From Phycisphaerae bacterium (GTDB lineage: Bacteria; Planctomycetota; Phycisphaerae; SM23-33), in contig JAUWQU010000217.1 in assembly GCA_030610965.1 (NCBI GenBank), positions 1-6,615 of the forward strand: DNA of 6,615 nt, given 5' to 3'. A program made the position numbers and the translations under genes. Under the pieces are notes generated by a model, which was given only the letters and a program-made list of their open reading frames with translations, made no database searches and was not told where the DNA came from. Every line of letters begins with the position of its first letter. Position 1 is the first letter of the stretch. Below are positions 1 through 5,103 of the stretch, piece after piece.

Positions 1-705
1 CTGGAGATCGCCAAGACGCGAATCGGCAATGGCGCCCAGGATCCCAAGGCCGTGCTGGCCCACTGCCTGGACGTGCTGCTGCGGCTGCTGCACACGATGA
101 CGCCGTTCATCACCGAGGAAATATGGCGCAAGCTCAACAGCGTCGCGCCCGATCGCGGCCCCACCGGCGAGCGGGCGGAGCGGATGCTCGTGTCCGCGCA
201 GTGGCCCTACGCCGACGCCGCGGCGATAAGCCAGTTGGTCGAGGACGAATTCGCCCTGCTCCAGGACCTGATCCGCCAGATACGCTGCGCCCGGCTGGAA
301 CACGGCGTGCCGCCGAGGCAGGCGATCAACCTGGCGGTCGAGGCAACCGGCGCGCTGGCCAACCTCATCCGTGAAAACGCCGTGCTCATGCAGGGCCTGG
401 CCAATGTGGACCGCATCACAGTCGAGGCCGAACTGGGCGAGCGCCCCGCCAACGCCGCGGCCATCACCTCCGGCAGCGCCAGGCTATACGTGCTGGACAT
501 AATCGACACCGCGGCCGAACTGGCGAGGCTGACCAAGCAGGGCGATACGTTGCGCAAGGGCATCGGCGCGATCGAGGGCAAGCTGGGCAACGCCAACTTC
601 CTTGCCAAGGCCCCCGCCGACCTCGTCGAGCGGGAGCGCGAGCGGCTGGCCGGGCTTCAGGCGGAGCTCGCGGCCGTGGACGCGGCATTGACGGCGCTAG
701 ACTGA
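1..705 (+). CDS. valS: Valyl-tRNA synthetase, C-terminal part (5' end outside window)
   Basis: The reading frame is open from base 1, so this is the last 234 residues of a longer gene; the family is usually about 850-950 residues. Valyl-tRNA synthetase is a cytoplasmic class I enzyme that charges tRNA(Val) with valine. The visible part starts in the helical anticodon-binding domain (LEIAKTRIG, then TMTPFITEEIWRKLN, a typical class Ia synthetase signature). It ends in the ValS C-terminal coiled-coil arm at about residues 172-234, recognised by KLGNANFLAKAPADLVERER, which matches the family pattern 'KL.N..F..KAP..vv..E'. The catalytic HIGH and KMSKS motifs would lie upstream. The TGA stop is followed by about 113 bp before the next gene. 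The frame is intact, with no sign of decay. The family assignment rests on these motifs and is strong. Confidence 0.95.
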   Translation: MEIAKTRIGNGAQDPKAVLAHCLDVLLRLLHTMTPFITEEIWRKLNSVAPDRGPTGERAERMLVSAQWPYADAAAISQLVEDEFALLQDLIRQIRCARLEHGVPPRQAINLAVEATGALANLIRENAVLMQGLANVDRITVEAELGERPANAAAITSGSARLYVLDIIDTAAELARLTKQGDTLRKGIGAIEGKLGNANFLAKAPADLVERERERLAGLQAELAAVDAALTALD

Positions 706-721
706 TGAAAGAAGGCAAATA

Positions 722-753
722 TTAGTTAGTAGGTAGGGAGTAGGGAGTAGGGA
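722..753 (+). repeat. GTAG heptad tandem array 1 (GTAGGGA x3)
   Basis: Three perfect GTAGGGA units occupy 733-753. They are preceded by a degenerate lead-in (TTAGTTAGTAG) with the same TAG-rich character. The array begins 16 nt after the valS stop. The same GTAG-plus-three-bases period of 7 recurs at 3972-4013. Because 7 is not a multiple of 3, successive TAG triplets fall in successive reading frames, so three units place a stop in every forward frame. No function is established. Confidence 0.7.
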
Positions 754-767
754 CACTACATTGGCGT

Positions 768-810
768 CCAGGGATATCAACCACGAAGCCCAGGGATAGC
801 AATCCCTGGG
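768..810 (+). promoter_or_regulatory. Repeat/hairpin leader next to the dapF start
   Basis: CCCAGGGAT (789-797) and ATCCCTGGG (802-810) form a perfect 9-bp stem around the loop AGCA. A second direct copy of CCAGGGAT lies at 768-775 and could pair with the same 3' arm, so two mutually exclusive stems are possible. The 3' arm ends 8 nt before the dapF ATG and contains the only Shine-Dalgarno-like bases (GGGA, 808-811), so folding could hide the ribosome site. No T-tract follows, so it is not a canonical intrinsic terminator. It could also be a copy of a dispersed intergenic repeat. The structure is directly visible; a regulatory role is inference. Confidence 0.5.
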
Positions 811-818
811 AACAGACC

Positions 819-1724
819 ATGACCGATAAACCTATCGAGTTTGCCAAGCTCTCGGGCAGCGGGAACGACTTCGTCTGCATAGACAACCGCGACGGGCGGT
901 TCGACGCCGTGCTGGCCGACGGACCCGCCATCGAGCATTTCGCGCGGCTGCTGTGCCGCCGCAGCATGGGCATCGGCGCCGACGGCGTGATCTTCGCGTG
1001 TCGGCCTGAGATCGAAGAGGTCGCCGACGTGGCCGCAAGGTTCTTCGAGGCCGACGGCTCCGAGGCGGCCCTGTGCGGCAACGGCACGGCCTGCTTTGCT
1101 CGCTGGGCGTTCGATGGCGAGTTCGTGTCCGACTCTTCGATTCGCATTCTCACCCCGGCCGGGGTGGTTCTGGCCGAGCGCGGCGCCGGCGCGTACATCC
1201 TGGTGTGCATTCCGGCCCCCGAGGACATGCGTCGCGACCTGTGCGTGTGCGTGGACGGGTTTCCGATGTCGTGCGACTACGTCGTTGCCGGCGTTGGGCA
1301 CCTGGCGACGTACGTCGAGGACGTTAGCTGCATCGACATGGCCCGGCTGGGCCCGGCGATTCGTCATCACCGGCGATTCCAGCCGGCGGGCGTCAACGCC
1401 AACTTCGTCCAGGTGCTCGGCGAGGGCGAGATCGCCGTCAGGACGTGGGAGTTCGGCGTCGAGGGCGAGACGCTTGCCTGCGGCACGGGCTCGGCCGCCG
1501 CGGCGATTTTGACGGCCCTTCGCAATGACTGGCCGAAGGAGTACCGATCGCACGTCAAGCCGATACTCGTTCACGCCCGAAGCGGCGACCTGCTGCGGGT
1601 GTACTTCACCCAGCAGGACGACGGCTCCATTACCGACGTCTGTCTGGAGACCGTCGTGCGGTTCCTCTACGAGGGTACGATCTCCCGCGAGCTGGCCGAC
1701 GGCGCCGTCAACGGGGCGAAGTAG
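819..1724 (+). CDS. dapF: Diaminopimelate epimerase (DapF family) with divergent active site
   Basis: DapF interconverts LL- and meso-diaminopimelate in the cytoplasm by a cofactor-free two-cysteine mechanism, supplying lysine and peptidoglycan precursors. The 301-residue product has both half-domains. The N-terminal half has KLSGSGNDFV (N16) and ADGSEAALCGNG with catalytic Cys86. The C-terminal half has GVNANFVQV (N193) and EGETLACGTG with catalytic Cys221. Family members are usually about 270-285 residues; the extra length is mainly a C-terminal tail. Several positions depart from the classic pattern: FN.DGSE is FEADGSE (E77), CGNGaRC is CGNGTAC, gNPH is GVGH (158-161), and the substrate-binding Arg of yERG.gET is Phe212. 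The ATG is chosen because it lies a few residues before the conserved K(M/L).G.GNDF motif. The Shine-Dalgarno is weak and overlaps a hairpin arm. The next gene starts on the base after the stop. The family call is firm; the exact substrate is less certain. Confidence 0.85.
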   Translation: MTDKPIEFAKLSGSGNDFVCIDNRDGRFDAVLADGPAIEHFARLLCRRSMGIGADGVIFACRPEIEEVADVAARFFEADGSEAALCGNGTACFARWAFDGEFVSDSSIRILTPAGVVLAERGAGAYILVCIPAPEDMRRDLCVCVDGFPMSCDYVVAGVGHLATYVEDVSCIDMARLGPAIRHHRRFQPAGVNANFVQVLGEGEIAVRTWEFGVEGETLACGTGSAAAAILTALRNDWPKEYRSHVKPILVHARSGDLLRVYFTQQDDGSITDVCLETVVRFLYEGTISRELADGAVNGAK

Positions 1725-3350
1725 ATGTTCAGCATCGATCAAAACAGTCACAGCCTGTGGGACGCCCTGCCCAAGCTCCATGCCCTGGCCCGCAAGGGAA
1801 TTGCCACCACGCACTTCATCGAGGACGTGGACGCCGCATTCACCGCCCTGGGCTCACCCGTCGACGGCGAGGGCCTCGCGATGGTCCGCGAGCGCTATCA
1901 CCGCTCCGGCGGGGCCGACTGGGGCGCGGCGCTGTTCTACACCGAGTTCCTCGGACGGCAACCTGCTGAAATCCGCAACTGGGAGCCGCTGACGGGAATG
2001 AAGACGAACGTCCTGGCCAAAAAGCTCAGCCGAAGCGTCGACGACCTGTACGACGAGTTTTCGCCCAGTGACAACTGGCAGCTTATCGGATCCAGCTTCG
2101 TTGGCGACCGCGAGCACCACCGCGTCATGGGCGACCTTACTCTGGCCGAGACGGCTCCGTTCGTCCGCGAGCTGCTCGCCAAGGCCCGGCAGGACATGCT
2201 CCGCAGCTTCCCGGCCGAGGCATCGCGGCGACGGACCGCCGAATGGTTCGACCGCGAGACGGCCCTCGTCGAGCGGCTGCTGGATGAGCTTGCCGGCGGG
2301 CGGCTTGTGGACCTCTACGCGCGATGGATGGCCGCGCACCTGGCCCGGCCTGTCAGCCTCGACCTCGCCAGCCGGCTGTTCGCCTGCGACCGGCCCGACT
2401 CGCCCGGCCTGCGGCTGGTGCGGCCGTTCATCACCGACTACTCCCGCGCGGCTGGGCTCTACAACGAGGCCATCGCCGAGGCCAACGTGCCCCTGCGACC
2501 GCTGGACGCGAAGGCGGGCGAGTTGCCTCTGTTCGCGACGATGGCCCATGACGGCCACGTCGTGCGCACGGGCGCAACCTTCCGCGACGGCGCCGTGGAA
2601 ATCGACGGGCGGGCCTTCAAGCCGGGCGACGACGGTTCGCTCTGCCCGCAAGCCCTGTCGGCCGGGGGAATCCGGGGCCTGGTCGGCAAGGCGATGCTGC
2701 TTGTCTCACAGGTCCGCATGGGTCCCACGGGCGAGTCCCTGGCGGTGCCCTACCGCGGCTCGGCGTACATGCCTGCCGCCCATGCGCTGGTCCGCAAGTT
2801 CGCCGGCGCCGGCATGCTCGACGAGCCCCTACGGCCTATCGTTCGCGTGCGATTGCGACTGCTCGATCGCGCGGGCGAACTGGACACGCCGATCCGCCTG
2901 CCGGCCTACCTTGCCGAGGCGCTCGGTAGCGAGGAGGTCCCCGCCAACCGGCTGGGCGAGGCATGGGAAGACCTGGCCGCCCAGGCCGGCAGGCGGCTTG
3001 ATAGCTTCCGCGACGATGCCGCCCGGCGGCGATGGCAGGTGAGCGAAATGCCCGACCTGCATTCGGAGGCAGCCGCCCTGGACGCCCGGCGGCGCGAACT
3101 GGCTACCAGGGACCCCAAGGCCCCCGAGTTGCGGGAAATCTGGAAGACCGTCAGCGAACTGCGGACGAAGATCCTCGACCGCACCCTGCGACGGATCGAC
3201 GCGGACAGCCAACTTGCGGCCCTGGGCTACTACGACACCCGCGGCGCCGCCCTGCCATGGTGCGTGGCGTTAGGCGGCGAGACTTTTTATAATAGCGTTA
3301 TCGACCGGGCCGAGGTGTACGAAGAGCCGAGCATGGGCGAGGGCGACTGA
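1725..3350 (+). CDS. Uncharacterised 541-residue protein coupled to dapF
   Basis: I do not recognise this protein. It is a full-length, intact 541-residue frame whose ATG directly follows the dapF TAG. That arrangement suggests translational coupling; only a weak GGGG (1713-1716) could act as a ribosome site. There is no signal peptide or membrane segment, so it is probably cytoplasmic. Residues 65-135 hold a distinctive block (DWGAALFYTEFLGRQP, then DNWQLIGSSFVGDREHHRV), followed by an Arg/Glu-rich helical stretch at 140-205. Residues 265-360 look more globular, with beta-like stretches and a glycine-rich segment (SAGGIRGLVGKAMLL), then VPYRGSAYMPAAHALVRKF. Residues 440-495 are charged and probably helical or coiled coil. 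The end is aromatic (LGYYDTRGAALPWCVALGG, then TFYNSV). Cysteines are few (C221, C307, C513). Base composition matches its neighbours, so recent transfer is not evident. Position suggests a role linked to the epimerase or methyltransferase, but nothing shows which. Confidence 0.85.
   Translation: MFSIDQNSHSLWDALPKLHALARKGIATTHFIEDVDAAFTALGSPVDGEGLAMVRERYHRSGGADWGAALFYTEFLGRQPAEIRNWEPLTGMKTNVLAKKLSRSVDDLYDEFSPSDNWQLIGSSFVGDREHHRVMGDLTLAETAPFVRELLAKARQDMLRSFPAEASRRRTAEWFDRETALVERLLDELAGGRLVDLYARWMAAHLARPVSLDLASRLFACDRPDSPGLRLVRPFITDYSRAAGLYNEAIAEANVPLRPLDAKAGELPLFATMAHDGHVVRTGATFRDGAVEIDGRAFKPGDDGSLCPQALSAGGIRGLVGKAMLLVSQVRMGPTGESLAVPYRGSAYMPAAHALVRKFAGAGMLDEPLRPIVRVRLRLLDRAGELDTPIRLPAYLAEALGSEEVPANRLGEAWEDLAAQAGRRLDSFRDDAARRRWQVSEMPDLHSEAAALDARRRELATRDPKAPELREIWKTVSELRTKILDRTLRRIDADSQLAALGYYDTRGAALPWCVALGGETFYNSVIDRAEVYEEPSMGEGD
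3288..3293 (+). promoter_or_regulatory. Possible -10 element upstream of the methyltransferase gene
   Basis: A perfect TATAAT sits in an unusually AT-rich patch (TTTTTATAATAG) inside the last codons of the upstream gene, 61 nt before the methyltransferase ATG. I see no good -35 hexamer 16-18 nt upstream; the best there is TGGCGT-like. The hexamer also simply encodes part of TFYNS in the upstream protein. It could give an internal transcript for the methyltransferase, but coincidence is quite possible. Confidence 0.25.
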
Positions 3351-3354
3351 GAAA

Positions 3355-3975
3355 ATGAGCAAACGCGACGCCATCCAGGCACATTACTACCACCGCTTCA
3401 GCCCCGAAAAGGCCAACCACGAGGTTCTCGACTGGGCCAGCGCCGCAAGCCAGCGCCGCCGCTTCGAGGTCCTGGCCGACAACGTCGACCTTCGCGGCCT
3501 CAGCATCCTGGACGTCGGCTGCGGCCTGGGCGACCTGCTCGCGTTCCTCCAGGAGCGCGGCATCGAAGTGGACTTCACCGGCGTGGACATACTCCAGCAG
3601 ATGGTCGAGCATTGTCGCGACCGCTTCGACACCGGCCGGTTCTGCCAGGCCGACATCTTCTCCGACGACGCGTTCGCGCCCGGCGAGTTCGACCTGGTCT
3701 TCGTCTCCGGCGCGTTCAACCTGGACCTGGGCAACAACCTGGAGTTCCTGCCGATAGCCATCGGCCGGCTGATGGAGCTGTCGCGACGGTACGTGGCCTT
3801 CAACCTGCTGCACGCCCGCTGGCCCGAGCGCGAGCCGGGCTACTTCTTCTACGAGCCGGACTTCGTCCTGAAACAACTCGCCGGCCACGAGGTCGAAGTA
3901 AAGCTAATCGACGACTCCATGCCGATCGACTTCCCAGTGATCTGTCTGAAGAAGACGGCGGATGGTGGGCAGTAG
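3355..3975 (+). CDS. Class I SAM-dependent methyltransferase
   Basis: The 206-residue product is a single Rossmann-like methyltransferase domain, probably cytoplasmic. Motif I, the SAM-binding glycine loop, is SILDVGCGLGDLLAFL at residues 50-65. The acidic end of strand 2 is FTGVDIL (74-80), where the Asp would contact the SAM ribose. CQADIF (97-102) matches the adenine-binding region, and FDLVFVSGAFNL (112-123) is the motif IV/post-motif strand. The N-terminal 45 residues (AHYYHRFSPEKANHEVLDWA) form a helical cap that may help choose the substrate. The substrate cannot be told from sequence. The start lies 4 nt after the preceding stop, suggesting an operon with the dapF-like gene and the 541-residue gene; no strong Shine-Dalgarno is seen. 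Its TAG stop is the first TAG of a GTAG heptad array. The length is normal for a compact methyltransferase and the frame is intact. Confidence 0.85.
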   Translation: MSKRDAIQAHYYHRFSPEKANHEVLDWASAASQRRRFEVLADNVDLRGLSILDVGCGLGDLLAFLQERGIEVDFTGVDILQQMVEHCRDRFDTGRFCQADIFSDDAFAPGEFDLVFVSGAFNLDLGNNLEFLPIAIGRLMELSRRYVAFNLLHARWPEREPGYFFYEPDFVLKQLAGHEVEVKLIDDSMPIDFPVICLKKTADGGQ

Positions 3976-4013
3976 CCAGTAGCCCGTAGTCGGTAGCCCG
4001 TAGTCGGTATGCT
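3972..4013 (+). repeat. GTAG heptad tandem array 2
   Basis: Six consecutive 7-nt units start with GTA: GTAGCCA, GTAGCCC, GTAGTCG, GTAGCCC, GTAGTCG, GTATGCT. The middle four form a perfect duplicated 14-mer (3979-3992 and 3993-4006). The TAG of the first unit (3973-3975) is the stop codon of the methyltransferase. The array shares its period and GTAG head with the one after valS, although the three variable bases differ. Like that one, it puts stops in all forward frames. It is clear as a repeat; its function is unknown. Confidence 0.75.
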
Positions 4014-4077
4014 GTGTTGGCACGGCCGGTTCGCTTCAGCGAGCAGGGAAGTTGGCAAACCATACGCGGCAGCCACC

Positions 4078-4093
4078 GCCGGCTTCGGCCGGC
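4078..4093 (+). terminator. C(TTCG)G tetraloop hairpin in the convergent spacer
   Basis: GCCGGC, TTCG, GCCGGC forms a 6-bp all-GC stem closed by the very stable C(UUCG)G tetraloop when read rightward. It lies about 100 nt after the methyltransferase stop and 14 nt from the end of the opposing gene. Only TTGT follows, so the U-tract of a classic intrinsic terminator is missing. On the other strand the loop reads CGAA and no T-run follows. Its position between convergent genes fits a termination or 3'-end stabilising role; this is inference. Confidence 0.4.
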
Positions 4094-4107
4094 TTGTCGC
4101 ACCAGGG

Positions 4108-5079
4108 CTATTGGATGGCTGGTAGCGAGGTCGCCGGCTGTGTTGTCGGCTCAATGGCCGGGCGGGCCGGCTTCGTTGCGGGCTGCGTCGCGGCCCTTGT
4201 CGCTCGCAGCAGTTCGGGCGTCGGTTTGAGGATTTCCCCGGCCGGGGGCACGCCGAGGCTCGTCTGGCGAAGCGGCGTGTCGTCGGCTTTAAGCAGCACG
4301 GTTTCGATCTTCCTCAGTCCGGCGCGGTCGCCCTTAAGGTGCGACCTGGCCCAGCCCTTGAGCGAGGCGAAGACCGTCCGCGAGCGAATCTCCAACTCCA
4401 CTTCCACGACCAGCTTGTCGACGTGGTATCGCGCCGCCCGCACGGCAGCGCCGCGGAGAAACAACTCCTCGCCGGCGTCCGGCTGATCCGTGGTCGCCAG
4501 AAACTGCCGCACCGTCAAACCGGGCGCGATGGCCATCTCGCCCACCCGCCGGGCAAGCCGTGCGACGGCGGCGTCCTTGGCGGCCCGCTCGGCCAGGATG
4601 CGGCCTCGGTTCGTGCAGCGGGTCTGCCAGAACTCGCGAACGTCTGCCGGCATCAGCGAGAGTTCCGCGCATGGCGACCCCGGCTCGACGGGCACCCATT
4701 CGGAATACCCCTGCGTCTTTGCGGCCGCGGCCTTGGGTGGCCCGACCGGCCTGGTTGTCGGCTGCGACGCGGGCTGCGTGGCTGGCCGGGACGCGGGCTC
4801 GGTTGCCGGCGCGGTGGCGGGTTTGGTCACGGGCTCTTGGATTGGCTTGATGAGCGGCCCTGCCGTCGGCTTTGTCGTCGGCTGAGTAATCGGCTGGATG
4901 TACGGCGCCCCTGCCGGCTTTGTAGCGGGCGGCTCGACGGGCTCGGGCAGCGGCTTGATGAAAGGCGCTGGCTGCGTTGCAGGCCCCGCCGGCGCCTGGG
5001 CGGATGCGATCTCGGGCCGGGCCAACGTCGCTAGAACCGCCGTCAGCAGCCCCGCAGCCATCCATGTCGCTCTTTTCAT
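4108..5079 (-). CDS. Secreted protein with Thr/Pro-rich tails and a central folded domain
   Basis: The 323-residue product begins with a Sec-type signal peptide: MKR, hydrophobic WMAAGLLTAVLATLA, and a probable ASA cleavage site at residues 25-27. Residues 28-116 are a low-complexity Pro/Thr/Ala-rich linker with three copies of a decapeptide (see the separate entry). Residues about 125-285 form a core with a helical stretch (AERAAKDAAVARLARRVGEM) and a beta-like segment (VDKLVVEVELEI). This layout faintly recalls LPP20-type envelope domains, a weak resemblance that I cannot test here. Two cysteines (C137, C155) could form a disulfide outside the cytoplasm. The last 31 residues return to TQPATKP-type composition. 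The ATG is supported by GGAG 8 nt upstream (5088-5091). It starts 24 nt after the sulfatase stop on the same strand, so the two are probably one operon. No lipobox is seen, so it is likely periplasmic or exported rather than lipid-anchored. Function unknown. Confidence 0.8.
   Translation of the reverse strand: MKRATWMAAGLLTAVLATLARPEIASAQAPAGPATQPAPFIKPLPEPVEPPATKPAGAPYIQPITQPTTKPTAGPLIKPIQEPVTKPATAPATEPASRPATQPASQPTTRPVGPPKAAAAKTQGYSEWVPVEPGSPCAELSLMPADVREFWQTRCTNRGRILAERAAKDAAVARLARRVGEMAIAPGLTVRQFLATTDQPDAGEELFLRGAAVRAARYHVDKLVVEVELEIRSRTVFASLKGWARSHLKGDRAGLRKIETVLLKADDTPLRQTSLGVPPAGEILKPTPELLRATRAATQPATKPARPAIEPTTQPATSLPAIQ
4831..4968 (-). repeat. Region encoding three decapeptide repeats
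   Basis: Within the secreted protein, residues 38-47 (APFIKPLPEP), 58-67 (APYIQPITQP) and 74-83 (GPLIKPIQEP) share the pattern [AG]P.I[KQ]P[IL].[EQ]P. Each is followed by a variable V/T-rich spacer containing TKP. Copies begin 20 and 16 residues apart, so the spacing is not constant. The pattern suggests internal duplication of a Pro-rich extended segment, perhaps spanning the cell wall or binding a partner. The repeat is visible; the role is inferred. Confidence 0.6.
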
Positions 5080-5103
5080 GTCCGCTTCTCCGCGTGCGGG
5101 GCC

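Noticed and set aside
789..810. Hairpin before dapF as an intrinsic terminator of valS
   Set aside because: The stem is good, but no T-rich stretch follows and it sits 8 nt before a start codon, so a leader element or dispersed repeat fits better.
777..1814. A 345-residue minus-strand open frame covering all of dapF
   Set aside because: It is longer than dapF but is antisense to a clear family member, is Arg/Gly/Ala-rich with no motif, and runs into the hairpin repeat. Long antisense frames are expected in GC-rich coding DNA.
1854..2651. A 265-residue minus-strand open frame opposite the 541-residue gene
   Set aside because: The plus-strand frame is twice as long, starts directly after dapF and has protein-like composition. 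The reverse frame looks like a codon-bias shadow.
1725..3350. Possible BshC-like (bacillithiol cysteine ligase) identity of the 541-residue protein
   Set aside because: Length and a helical C-terminal part are similar, but the hallmark GGQQ.GL.TGP segment is absent and I could not align the rest convincingly.
3972..4013. GTAG array as a CRISPR array
   Set aside because: The units are only 7 nt with no spacers and no cas genes nearby; this is a simple tandem repeat.
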